A DNA stretch of 36,891 nt from Desulfosporosinus cupriresistens (GTDB lineage: Bacteria > Bacillota > Desulfitobacteriia > Desulfitobacteriales > Desulfitobacteriaceae). The notes under the pieces are model-generated. The model worked only from the letters and a program-made list of their open reading frames with translations, made no database searches and was not told the origin of the DNA. Below, one piece after another: positions 16,396 to 24,389 of this stretch. The stretch covers positions 1 through 36,891 of the forward strand of contig NZ_MASS01000003.1 of the NCBI RefSeq assembly GCF_001707885.1, in the 5' to 3' direction. Both the position numbers and the translations under genes were made by a program. Within the stretch, counting starts at the first letter, position 1; every line of letters begins with the position of its first letter.

Positions 16396-17799
16396 TCATC
16401 TATTCTCCGGGTCAGCTGCTAAGTTAAGTATAGCTTGGGCGTACACTTTGGTCGTTAAGAGAAGGTTATCGATCGTGATGTATTCATCGGCACAATGAAT
16501 CACTTCCGGTTCGCCGGGAAATACGGGTCCAAAGGCGACCCCTTGAGGCAGCGCTTTAGCATAAGTTCCTCCCCCAATGGCAAAGGCAAAGGGCTCGAGT
16601 CCGGTAACATCGGTATAAGCTTTGAGCAGAGACTGAACTAAGGTGCTGTCTTTTGGTACGTGATGTGCTTCCTGATGATTTAATACCTTAATACCATATT
16701 GCTCGCTCTGGGCAATTTTTTCTATTGGAAGAAAAACATCGTCTCGCTTATACGTAACTGGATAACGAATATCAAGCACAAAGTTCATCTTGTCGGAACT
16801 TAATTCTAAAATGCCCAAGTTGAGCGAAAGTCTGCCAGAAGGTTCATCACTTAAAGCGATTCCAAAACCTTCCCCATAAAAACCTGTGCCAGGATATTTC
16901 AAAATGAAATCAAGTGCACCTTGTTCTTCAGCGCTTAGAGGTAAAGTCCTAAGAAATTGCAACGCATAAATTATAGCATTCTTACCTTTTTGGGGCAGAC
17001 TTCCATGAGCTCCAACACCCTTAAAGGTGAGCATAATTATCTGTTCATTATTTTGGTTTTTAAGCTCACAACTAACTCCATTTGGAAAAGAGAACTCCTT
17101 CAATTGCTTGGCAATGACCTGGTCAGCAATCCCTTTTAAGGTAACTTCACAAACATCTGGAACAACGTTAGCCCGCTCTCCACCCTGAACTCGGACAAGA
17201 TGGGGAAAAGAAGCTGCATAGGATTTACTCAATTCAAGATGAAGAATTCCTTTTTCGGCATGAATTACTGGAAACTCAGCATCCGGTGCAAATCCGATTT
17301 GTGGTACTTCTTCTTTTTGAAGATAATAATCCATATCGGCCCACCCGGACTCCTCATCAGTGCCTAAAATGAGGCGTACTTTCATATTTAAAGGAATGTT
17401 AGCATCTTTGATTGCCTTCATGGCAAAAAGCGCTGTCAAAGATGGTCCTTTGTCATCTAAAGCACCACGACCTAGAATTTTCCCGTCTTGGATGGTTGCA
17501 CTATAGGGCGGGACAGACCATCCATCCCCTTCTGGAACGACATCGAGATGGCCCAGAATTCCTAAAAGGTCCCCGCTACCCATTTCAATATGACCAGCAT
17601 ATCCTGCAACATTTTTGACAGTAAAGCCAAATTTCTCTCCCAATGCTAAGGTCCACTCTAGGGCTTCTTGAATTCCTGGTCCGAATGGAGCACCAGGAGC
17701 GGCGTGTTCAACGTCCTTGACACTCTTAATCTGTATACATGCTTGAATGGCAGAGACTATGTCTTCTTTCATTAAATCAATCTGTTGGTCGAGACGCAT
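16396..17799 (-). CDS. pepV: dipeptidase PepV (M20 family)
   Basis: 467-aa cytosolic zinc dipeptidase that splits dipeptides with a free N-terminus. Metal and catalytic motifs are in order: GHLDVVPEG with H84 and D86, GRGALDDKGP with D115/D116, GTDEESG with E149/E150, APDAEFP with D173, and a C-terminal His in EVIHCADEYI. These parallel the Lactobacillus PepV residues. The glycine-rich IGGGTYAKALP region is also conserved. The lid/dimerisation-like insertion in the middle fits the family length of about 465-470. GGAGG lies 8 nt before the ATG. It lies between the PBP gene and the tRNA on the same strand. Confidence 0.95.
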   Translation of the reverse strand: MRLDQQIDLMKEDIVSAIQACIQIKSVKDVEHAAPGAPFGPGIQEALEWTLALGEKFGFTVKNVAGYAGHIEMGSGDLLGILGHLDVVPEGDGWSVPPYSATIQDGKILGRGALDDKGPSLTALFAMKAIKDANIPLNMKVRLILGTDEESGWADMDYYLQKEEVPQIGFAPDAEFPVIHAEKGILHLELSKSYAASFPHLVRVQGGERANVVPDVCEVTLKGIADQVIAKQLKEFSFPNGVSCELKNQNNEQIIMLTFKGVGAHGSLPQKGKNAIIYALQFLRTLPLSAEEQGALDFILKYPGTGFYGEGFGIALSDEPSGRLSLNLGILELSSDKMNFVLDIRYPVTYKRDDVFLPIEKIAQSEQYGIKVLNHQEAHHVPKDSTLVQSLLKAYTDVTGLEPFAFAIGGGTYAKALPQGVAFGPVFPGEPEVIHCADEYITIDNLLLTTKVYAQAILNLAADPENR

Positions 17800-17872
17800 C
17801 TTTTATTCCTCCATAATTCAGTATTGTTACAACTTATCGTAGCATACCCAAATTAAACAAATGAAGTTTGAT

Positions 17873-19891
17873 TTACTGTACTAGGGAAGAAAACTTGACG
17901 TTAATGGTTGTACCCTTGGTCACAACCTTTCCAGCGAGGAGGGATTGTTGATTGACTAAGCCGCTGCCGGTAAAGTTAAAATGAAGCTCTGATTTTGCCA
18001 GTATTTCTCCCGCCTGCCGTATGGTCAAGCCTGTTAAATCCGGAACAACAACCTCTCCGCCTACGGGTGTACGCTCAGGGGTTACCGGTTTGGGCGATGG
18101 TCTGACAGCAGAATCGCTGGGAGAAATGGAGACGGTGCTCATAGTATTTTTATCCACTGGAAGACCATAATATTGCAGGGCTCCTTCTATAATCGCCTTA
18201 GTTGGAGGTCCTCCTAACGTTCCGCCTTGATGGCCTTCCTCTGATTTAGGCGTATCAATAGTAACCAGCACAGCAATTTTTGGATCCTCAGCAGGAGCGA
18301 ACGCAGTGAAGGAGGCAATGAAATCCGTCGTTGAATAGGCTCCAGTTTTAGGGTCAACTTTCTGAGCCGTTCCCGTTTTACCTGCAACCTTAATGCCTGG
18401 GATTTGAGCTAGATGTCCAGTACCTTCGGAAACGACTTTTTCAAGGACATTCGTCATTTGTGAAGCAGTCGCTTTAGAGATAACCTGGCGTACAGGAGTC
18501 GGCTTTTGCTGTTTAACGACTTGGCCATCAGGCGTTGTAATTTTATCAACTATGTATGGGCGATAAAGTGTCCCCCCGTTGGCAACAGCAGAAATGGCAG
18601 TTAATAACTGGATCGGGGTAACTGAATTAACTTGGCCAAACGCCATTGTTGCCAAATCAGCATCTCGAACTTGGTCTTGGGGAAGGATTAAGCCACTTTG
18701 TTCACCTGCAATATCTATACCTGTTTTAGAGCCAAAACCAAATGCTTTTAGATACGTATAGAAAGGACTAAGTCCCAACTTCAGACCTACTTGAGCCAAT
18801 ACGACATTCGAGGACAACTCCATCCCTTGTGTAAATGTAGGGTTACCGTGCGGCTTTTGGTCAGAGTCCCAGTTTGTAATATAACGAGGCGCAACTCGTA
18901 GGTAGCCTGGATCAGCAAAGGTATCATCCGGATGAATAACGCCCTCCTCCAAAGCAGCTGATCCGGTAACTATCTTGAAGGTTGATCCTGGTTCATAAGA
19001 CATTGCGATTGAAAGATTGCGACGTTCATCAGGCGTGGCTTTAGAGTAATTCGTGGGATCAAAGGTAGGACGGGATCCCATCCCCAAAACACGTCCAGTC
19101 TTAGGATCCATGGCTAGAATCGTTACCGAATTAGCTTTAGTGGTTTTCTGGATATTATCCAGCTGTTGTTCAACAAAATATTGAATTGTTGAATCTAAGG
19201 TTAAGGTTATCGAGTTCCCAGGGCTTGAAGGATCGTTTTGATGGAGAGTATCAAGGATGGAACGTGCACGAGTATCTTGTTCCTGAGACTGAAAACCGGG
19301 TTTTCCGAATAATTCGTTATCATAATACGATTCAATTCCTTCTACTCCGTGACCGTCGAGATTCACGATCCCGAGTGCAGCGGCAGCAAAGTTTCCCATA
19401 GGGTAAATACGTTTTTCTTCATCAGTCGTTCCGACTCCGGGAATTTTCAAAGCCATAATTTTATCAGCTTTATCGATATCCACTTGATGCGCCAAGCTTA
19501 TCCACAATAAGTTTTTATTGAGTTTATCTTGAATAGTCTTTGTGTCTATTCCCAAGATACTTCCCAGCTCCTTGGCTACATCCTCTTTTGTGCTTTTGAA
19601 TTGTTTTTTAGTGATCAGATCACCCAACGTTTTGGGGTCTGCATAAATTTGCTTAACTGGGATACTTTGCGCTAAGACATTGCCTTGAGCATCATAGATA
19701 GCGCCTCTTTCTGGTCGAAGGCTTTGATCGGTTGTTCGACGCTCAATCCCTTTTGCTTTAAGGTCAGAAGCTTGAACTACTTGAAGGGTAATAAGCCTTC
19801 CGAATACAAGAATAATGACCAATGATAATCCTACATAGACCCAACGATCACGTGAAAAGTAATGTTTATTAAGTTTTCTTTTTTTCTTCAA
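17873..19891 (-). CDS. class B penicillin-binding protein with one PASTA domain (SpoVD/PBP2-like)
   Basis: 672-aa peptidoglycan transpeptidase. A cytoplasmic basic N-terminus (KKKRKLNKHYF) precedes a single TM at about 17-38. The PBP dimer domain starts with LRPERGAIYDAQGNVLA. The transpeptidase domain has active-site STFK (Ser303, Lys306), SSN (360-362) and KTGTAQ (505-510). One C-terminal PASTA domain (about 613-672, VVVPDLTGLTIRQAGEIL) follows a Pro/Ser linker. Domain order and single PASTA fit the SpoVD or division-PBP types; the usual mraY/mur neighbours are absent, so the exact role is open. It starts with TTG 5 nt after AGGGG; the nearby ATG with AAGGAG is out of frame. Confidence 0.93.
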   Translation of the reverse strand: MKKKRKLNKHYFSRDRWVYVGLSLVIILVFGRLITLQVVQASDLKAKGIERRTTDQSLRPERGAIYDAQGNVLAQSIPVKQIYADPKTLGDLITKKQFKSTKEDVAKELGSILGIDTKTIQDKLNKNLLWISLAHQVDIDKADKIMALKIPGVGTTDEEKRIYPMGNFAAAALGIVNLDGHGVEGIESYYDNELFGKPGFQSQEQDTRARSILDTLHQNDPSSPGNSITLTLDSTIQYFVEQQLDNIQKTTKANSVTILAMDPKTGRVLGMGSRPTFDPTNYSKATPDERRNLSIAMSYEPGSTFKIVTGSAALEEGVIHPDDTFADPGYLRVAPRYITNWDSDQKPHGNPTFTQGMELSSNVVLAQVGLKLGLSPFYTYLKAFGFGSKTGIDIAGEQSGLILPQDQVRDADLATMAFGQVNSVTPIQLLTAISAVANGGTLYRPYIVDKITTPDGQVVKQQKPTPVRQVISKATASQMTNVLEKVVSEGTGHLAQIPGIKVAGKTGTAQKVDPKTGAYSTTDFIASFTAFAPAEDPKIAVLVTIDTPKSEEGHQGGTLGGPPTKAIIEGALQYYGLPVDKNTMSTVSISPSDSAVRPSPKPVTPERTPVGGEVVVPDLTGLTIRQAGEILAKSELHFNFTGSGLVNQQSLLAGKVVTKGTTINVKFSSLVQ

Positions 19892-19913
19892 AGCTTCCCC
19901 TCATTTCTCCTTA

Positions 19914-19925
19914 TCTATTATAGCA
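19914..19925 (-). promoter_or_regulatory. extended -10 promoter of the PBP gene
   Basis: On the minus strand TGCTATAAT: a perfect -10 (19917-19922) preceded by TGn, the extended -10 form that tolerates a poor -35. The -35 region (TTAGGA, 17 nt upstream) is weak. It lies about 25 bp before the TTG start. Confidence 0.6.
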
Positions 19926-20038
19926 TTTAACAGCGTTCTTCCTAACCCTTTTTTAGACGATTTGAATAAGTGTTACTTGCACAATTTGCCCAAGTGAACC
20001 ATAGACTATCACAAAAATAAGGAAGGGGATTTAAGGAT

Positions 20039-20206
20039 ATGAATAGCCCTCAAGAGATTGCCACTCGAATTACCATGGCTTGGTTAAATGCCTTTGCAGT
20101 CGTCACTAAAGAGTTAGGTCACGTCGATCAACATATTCCAACCCCTCAAGAAGTAAGTGAGTTCTTTATTGAGATTCACCGCACAGCACAACAAACGAAT
20201 ACTTAA
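20039..20206 (+). CDS. small protein of 55 aa, unknown function
   Basis: Short but convincing gene. AAGGGG lies 10 nt before the ATG, the frame is open for 55 codons and the composition is amphipathic, without signal or TM. The sequence starts MNSPQEIATRITMAWLNAF, has a mid-part GHVDQHIPTPQEVSEFF and ends in a polar helix. It is divergent from the PBP gene. I do not recognise a family, but the even codon usage argues for a real small protein. Confidence 0.6.
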   Translation: MNSPQEIATRITMAWLNAFAVVTKELGHVDQHIPTPQEVSEFFIEIHRTAQQTNT

Positions 20207-20293
20207 ACCTAAATATTATATTTTCGATTCAATTTTGCTATAGAAGCTAAAGAAACAATTTTAGATTTTTTAGATGGGCGTTAATTAGCTACG

Positions 20294-20379
20294 CTGAAAA
20301 AACTCAAAAGAGCTTACGTTTTCTTAACTATCGATGGCAATATTAAAAGCCACCTTGCTAAGAAACCGCAAGCTCTTGA
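20294..20379 (-). terminator. long branched hairpin, likely terminator of the lar-rhomboid operon
   Basis: On the minus strand CAAGAGCTT-GCGG-TTTCTTA pairs with TAAGAAAA-CGT-AAGCTCTT, enclosing a smaller GGTGGC/GCCATC hairpin. It is followed by GAGTTTTTT. It lies about 90 bp past the rhomboid stop. The rest of 20207-20468 has no gene that I can support. Confidence 0.55.
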
Positions 20380-20468
20380 TTGTATTTTGTCCTTAGAGGG
20401 GGCATAAATATGCTGCAAAAATAAGGTATTATTATGAAACTTTGGTAATCGCTTTCAGCTGTGGCACG

Positions 20469-21455
20469 TTACTGTCTAATATCTTGGATACTTTCTTTGG
20501 TTAAAAAAATGCTGGTTAGCGTTCCTGTAAGAAGTCCTCCCAGATGTGCATAGTTATCAATTCCTGGTTGGCTGATTCCGAATCCAAAATTCACTAAAAT
20601 GACAACGACAAGATTCATACCCAAGCCGGATTTCCAAAGATAGGGCCGTTTAATACTGTAATACAACAATGCTCCTAGAAGTCCAAAAATTGCTCCCGAG
20701 GCCCCTGCCGAAAGGGCTGGAGAAAATAAATAGCTAGCTATTGACCCTCCTAGTCCGCTGAACATATAAATCATTAAGAACTTAGGATGCCCAAAAAATT
20801 CTTCGGTTAAAGGACCCAAAGCCCACAAAGCATAGAGGTTAAAGGCGAGGTGGATGATACCGATATGGATAAAGATGCTTGTTAACAAACGCCAGACTTC
20901 ACCCGCTTGAATCAGATCATTAACTTTAGCTCCAAAGGTTATAAGAACGCGTTGGTCGGTCAATCCTGAACTATTGCTTGGAAACAGACTTAATCCGGCA
21001 AATACCATCAATAGAAAAACGACAAGGTTTATACCCAAAAAAGCATACGTAACGAACGGGACAAAATGCTTACCCACTTTGGAATCACTTTCCAGAGAAG
21101 CAGGATTCCCGCTGGCGAGCTGCTTTAACCAACGGGGAATTCGCTGGTCCTTGGTTGGTGGAAAGGGAAATAGGTTGCCCTGTTGTGTGTCCCAGTACCA
21201 TAGCTGAATACCCGGGAACTGATGTTGTTTTAAACGCGCTGAATCCATCCCTTCCGGGCAAAACACAATCGCTTCCCACTGTGAAATATTAGTATAATCA
21301 CGAATCCACAGCTTAAAATCTAGAGGAAGTTTACTGAAGTTACCGAATAAAAGTCCACGTTTTAGCGACACGTGCGTTGCGCAGACCCAATTTCCTTCTA
21401 AAGCCACAAGTGTCCAACCACTCTGCCTGAGATTATTAATAATTCGTTCGAGCAT
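20469..21455 (-). CDS. rhomboid-family intramembrane serine protease with N-terminal soluble domain
   Basis: 328 aa. The N-terminal about 130 aa are soluble (cytoplasmic), ending in a Pro-rich linker, and match nothing I recognise. The C-terminal rhomboid domain begins at about 133 (VPFVTYAFLGINLVVFLL). It has the HIGIIHLAFN motif (H197, H202, N206), catalytic Ser253 in GASGAIFG and catalytic His304 in NYAHLGG. Both catalytic residues are present, so it should be active. GAGGTG lies 9 nt before the ATG; the upstream GTG in the same frame is part of that ribosome site. It starts 21 bp after larC and is probably its operon partner. No substrate is suggested by the neighbours. Confidence 0.92.
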   Translation of the reverse strand: MLERIINNLRQSGWTLVALEGNWVCATHVSLKRGLLFGNFSKLPLDFKLWIRDYTNISQWEAIVFCPEGMDSARLKQHQFPGIQLWYWDTQQGNLFPFPPTKDQRIPRWLKQLASGNPASLESDSKVGKHFVPFVTYAFLGINLVVFLLMVFAGLSLFPSNSSGLTDQRVLITFGAKVNDLIQAGEVWRLLTSIFIHIGIIHLAFNLYALWALGPLTEEFFGHPKFLMIYMFSGLGGSIASYLFSPALSAGASGAIFGLLGALLYYSIKRPYLWKSGLGMNLVVVILVNFGFGISQPGIDNYAHLGGLLTGTLTSIFLTKESIQDIRQ

Positions 21456-21476
21456 ACATGGTATCACCTCAATTTT

Positions 21477-22277
21477 TTATATCTCCCCTAAAACCGCTCG
21501 CAATAGACTTGGAATGCCGTAATCATTTTTCCCTGATCCATAACCAACATTAAGCAACGTCATCTCTGGAAAAGCTGATTGCTTGGCTAAGGCCCGGATG
21601 AGGGCAGCCCCTGTTGGGGTAATAAGTTCACCTGTAATTCCTGACTCCCGAAATTTGTACCCTTGCAAAAGCATAAGGGTCGCCGGAGCGGGTAATGGCA
21701 GTGTTCCGTGGGCACAATGGACAAAACCATACGACCAGGGAAGCGTGGAGACTTGAATCGAGTCAATGTCGAGCTGGTCTAGGGCAATACAAGTCCCAAC
21801 AATATCAACAAGAGAATCAACAGCCCCCACTTCATGAAAATGAACTTGGTCGGGAGTGGTTCCGTGAACATGGGCCTCTGCTTCTGCCAAAACGTTAAAA
21901 ACTTGCATGGCATTTTTTTGAGCGCGCTCGGACAAAGCCCCACTTAGAATCATCTTTTGAATATCCGGAAGACGGCGATTGGAATGGTTATGATTATGGT
22001 CATGATTATGGTCATGATTATGGTTATGTCCATTTGCATGATCATGCTGTTTGGGAGAATGGGCATGATCATGTTTGTTTTCCGAAATGACCACATCAAT
22101 ATCTGTTGCTTGAATTCCATGAACTTGACGCGAACGTACTTCGAGTACAAACTCCGTTAAACCGATTGAGTGGAGTTGATCAATTATTATTTCCGGATCA
22201 GCACCTAAAGCAACCAATGATCCGAGAGCCATATCACCACTAATACCGGCAAACGTATCCCAATACAAAACTTTCAA
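21477..22277 (-). CDS. larC: LarC1-type nickel-pincer cofactor biosynthesis protein (no LarC2 part)
   Basis: 266 aa. LarC inserts nickel into the pyridinium dithiocarboxylate nucleotide, in a CTP-dependent reaction. The N-terminus MKVLYWDTFAGISGDMALGS and the HFHEVGAVDSLVDIVG motif are diagnostic. A metal-binding loop at 69-98 has 13 His in 30 residues. ITPTGAALI and a terminal LLRAVLGEI follow. The protein ends where the LarC1 domain ends; full LarC proteins continue about 130 aa with a LarC2 (CTP-binding) domain, or reach it by frameshift. Here a stop is followed after 21 bp by the rhomboid start. TTG start, 7 nt after GGAGGAG, 13 bp after larB. Confidence 0.9.
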   Translation of the reverse strand: MKVLYWDTFAGISGDMALGSLVALGADPEIIIDQLHSIGLTEFVLEVRSRQVHGIQATDIDVVISENKHDHAHSPKQHDHANGHNHNHDHNHDHNHNHSNRRLPDIQKMILSGALSERAQKNAMQVFNVLAEAEAHVHGTTPDQVHFHEVGAVDSLVDIVGTCIALDQLDIDSIQVSTLPWSYGFVHCAHGTLPLPAPATLMLLQGYKFRESGITGELITPTGAALIRALAKQSAFPEMTLLNVGYGSGKNDYGIPSLLRAVLGEI

Positions 22278-22290
22278 CTAAATGCTCCTC

Positions 22291-23052
22291 CTACTTATCT
22301 CTCGTTATACGACGAACTATCGCCGAGGCTAATGATGCTGCCCCAAAGCCATTATCAATGTTTACTACTCCGATCCCTGAGGCACAACTATTTAGCATAC
22401 TGAGTAAAGCTGCAAGACCTTGAAAGTGAGCACCATAACCCACACTGGTAGGCACGGCGATAACCGGTTGTTCCACCAATCCGCCAACGACGCTAGCTAG
22501 AGCTCCCTCCATTCCAGCAACAACAATCAACACTTCTGCACGATCCATTAGCTCGCGCTGACCGAGCAGACGATGTATACCGGCTACACCTACGTCAAAT
22601 AATCGATCTACCTCATGTCCCATATAACGAGCTGTCAACCAAGCTTCTTGAGCCACAGGTAAGTCGGCTGTTCCAGCCGTCATAACAAGTATCCTACCAG
22701 AAATTGTAGGCTCAGCTAAGGGACGAAGGAGCAAACAACGAGCCAAAGGATCATAATGGGCATTTGGAAAATGAGGCAAGATCTTTTCTGCATTTTCTGG
22801 TTCTAAACGAGTTGCCAACACGTTTTGGTCTTTAGCACTCAAGTGCGTTAAGATTGTAATGATATGCTCGGTTTGTTTTCCTTGGCAAAAAATCACTTCA
22901 GATTGTCCGGTACGCAGCGCACGGTGATGATCTAAACGAGCAAACCCTAAATCTTCAAAGGGCAGATCTTTTAATTGGTGTAATGCCTCACTCGGAGAAC
23001 ATGAACCTTGCTGCACGGATTCAAGCAGTGCTTTTATGGTTTCTTCATTCAT
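22291..23052 (-). CDS. larB: LarB, nickel-pincer nucleotide carboxylase/hydrolase
   Basis: 253 aa, usual length. LarB carboxylates nicotinic acid adenine dinucleotide and hydrolyses its phosphoanhydride, the first step to the nickel-pincer cofactor. The C-terminal half is PurE-like: ILVMTAGTADLPVAQEA, then a DVGVAGIHRLL segment, VVAGMEGALASVVGG, VIAVPTSVGYG and a closing GIGVVNIDNGFGAA. The N-terminal RLDHHRALRTGQSEVIFCQGK matches the family. The start ATG overlaps the larE stop by 4 bp (ATGA), so translation is coupled. Confidence 0.96.
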   Translation of the reverse strand: MNEETIKALLESVQQGSCSPSEALHQLKDLPFEDLGFARLDHHRALRTGQSEVIFCQGKQTEHIITILTHLSAKDQNVLATRLEPENAEKILPHFPNAHYDPLARCLLLRPLAEPTISGRILVMTAGTADLPVAQEAWLTARYMGHEVDRLFDVGVAGIHRLLGQRELMDRAEVLIVVAGMEGALASVVGGLVEQPVIAVPTSVGYGAHFQGLAALLSMLNSCASGIGVVNIDNGFGAASLASAIVRRITRDK

Positions 23053-23882
23053 AATGAAGCCTCCTGTTGTTGGATAGGGTTTAAACTTCCCGAACGCAGT
23101 CCACTTAAGTCTAACGTGACAAATCGAAAACCCAACGCTAGCAAGGGGATTGTGATTTCAGAACATTCCTGAACGAATTGGCTGAAGTTGTTTTGTGGAA
23201 TCTCGATTCGTGCGATATCGCCGTGAACTCTGACGCGGCATTCCAGGAGACCTTTCTGGTGCAGCACAGCTTCAGCCTGCGCAATCCGTTGCAGGAGTTC
23301 TGCCGTAATCGAGTCTCCATAAGGAACTCTAGAGGCCAGACAAGCCATCGAAGGCTTATTCCAGGTCGGTAAATTACGCCGCTCCGATAGTATACGAATT
23401 TCGGCTTTAGTAAGGCCTACTTCTAGAAGTGGGCTTACAATACCCAACTCTTGAAGGGCTAGGCGCCCAGGACGATAGTCAGAGGCATCAGAAGCATTCG
23501 TACCCTCGATAACTGTAGAGTTGTCCGATTTATGGTTTAAATCTAAAAATGTCTCAAATAGTTTCTTCTTACAAAAATAACAGCGATTAGGCGGATTCTC
23601 TCGGAACTCCTTAATGGCTAAGACATCTAAGTCAATCACTTCTAACGGGAGATTATAATCTTCCACTAAAGCCAGGGTTTCCTTTTCTTCCTGTGGAGAA
23701 ATCATAAGTCCTCGCGCAAAGACAGCTTTACAATTTTGACCTAAGACTTGGTGAGCGACTGCCAAAAGATAGGTAGAATCTACACCGCCCGAAAAGGCTA
23801 CCAAGACTCTGTTGAGGGATTTTAGCCGCTTAATGAGTTGTGCTTCTTTTTCATATGCTGCTTCTTGTAGTATATTATCCAT
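23049..23882 (-). CDS. larE: LarE, ATP-dependent sulfur transferase (three-Cys type)
   Basis: 277 aa. LarE adenylates the pyridinium carboxylate and converts it to thiocarboxylate twice. The PP-loop is FSGGVDST (30-37). Three cysteines stand where cluster-type LarE proteins have them: C101 and C104 in NRCYFCKKKLF, C181 in SMACLASRVPYG. Enzymes with this trio hold a [4Fe-4S] cluster to carry sulfide, in contrast to the Lactobacillus form that sacrifices one Cys. First gene of larE-larB-larC-rhomboid, with a promoter directly upstream and GGG 8 nt before the ATG. No larA is in the window. Confidence 0.95.
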   Translation of the reverse strand: MDNILQEAAYEKEAQLIKRLKSLNRVLVAFSGGVDSTYLLAVAHQVLGQNCKAVFARGLMISPQEEKETLALVEDYNLPLEVIDLDVLAIKEFRENPPNRCYFCKKKLFETFLDLNHKSDNSTVIEGTNASDASDYRPGRLALQELGIVSPLLEVGLTKAEIRILSERRNLPTWNKPSMACLASRVPYGDSITAELLQRIAQAEAVLHQKGLLECRVRVHGDIARIEIPQNNFSQFVQECSEITIPLLALGFRFVTLDLSGLRSGSLNPIQQQEASL

Positions 23883-23906
23883 CAGCTGATCCCTTCTTTC
23901 CTATCC

Positions 23907-23935
23907 ATTTTACAGATTAGGTATATGACTGTCAA
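23907..23935 (-). promoter_or_regulatory. sigmaA promoter of the lar operon
   Basis: On the minus strand TTGACA (23930-23935), exactly 17 nt, TAAAAT (23907-23912), about 25 bp before the larE ATG. The leader is too short for a riboswitch, and no nickel-type (NikR) palindrome is seen. Confidence 0.88.
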
Positions 23936-24026
23936 AAGAACTTTACTCATGATGATTATAGGAAGGCGGAAATCGTTACAATTTACGAGTTGTTCCTATG
24001 GCCGTGTATAAGACAGTTTCTAGAAT

Positions 24027-24073
24027 GCAAAAAGCAAAGAGTATCAGCTTTCATAGGGCTCTCTACTCTTTGC
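24027..24073 (-). terminator. rho-independent terminator of fixABCX
   Basis: Perfect 10-bp arms GCAAAGAGTA/TACTCTTTGC with a 20-nt loop, followed on the minus strand by TTTTTGC. It lies about 35 bp past the fixX stop and separates the fix and lar transcripts. Confidence 0.82.
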
Positions 24074-24107
24074 CTCTTTGTAATTTTTTTATTGGTGTGC
24101 TAAACCT

Positions 24108-24389
24108 TTAGCCGTTTTTCCAGGAAACTCCAAATCCGCCTCTAGGGTACTTCCAGTCAATATTTCCAAACGGACAACCAATTAGACATGTGCCGCACTC
24201 CAGGCACCCTTCGTACCCGACAGCTATACGTTTTTCTTCTTCGTCCCAATCATAAACATGGGCCGGGCAAAAACGCGTACAGGGTTTGTCTTGACACTGT
24301 TTTAAGCATACATTAGAATCATTAATCTTGATGTGATTTAATTTATCGGTATTAAACCGTACCAAAAAAAGTTTATCATCTAATTTCAT
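24108..24389 (-). CDS. fixX: FixX, ferredoxin-like protein of the FixABCX complex
   Basis: 93-aa ferredoxin-like partner of FixC. Two cysteine sets are visible: C28/C32/C37/C41 (the first spaced more widely than CxxC) and a regular C62/C65/C68/C72 CxxCxxCxxxC. The end GNIDWKYPRGGFGVSW is the family's C-terminal signature. The start ATG overlaps the fixC stop by 4 bp with GGAGGG just upstream; an earlier in-frame Met precedes that ribosome site. The first cluster may be incomplete or unusual; the second should bind [4Fe-4S]. Confidence 0.95.
   Translation of the reverse strand: MKLDDKLFLVRFNTDKLNHIKINDSNVCLKQCQDKPCTRFCPAHVYDWDEEEKRIAVGYEGCLECGTCLIGCPFGNIDWKYPRGGFGVSWKNG

Noticed and set aside
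21456..21500. Programmed frameshift from larC into a LarC2 frame
   Set aside because: Only 21 bp separate the larC stop from the rhomboid start, and the following sequence is rhomboid coding. No LarC2-like frame or slippery site was seen.
21970..22075. Short tandem repeats resembling a repeat array or CRISPR
   Set aside because: Period is about 12 bp, in frame within larC and explained by its His/Asn/Asp tract; there are no spacers.
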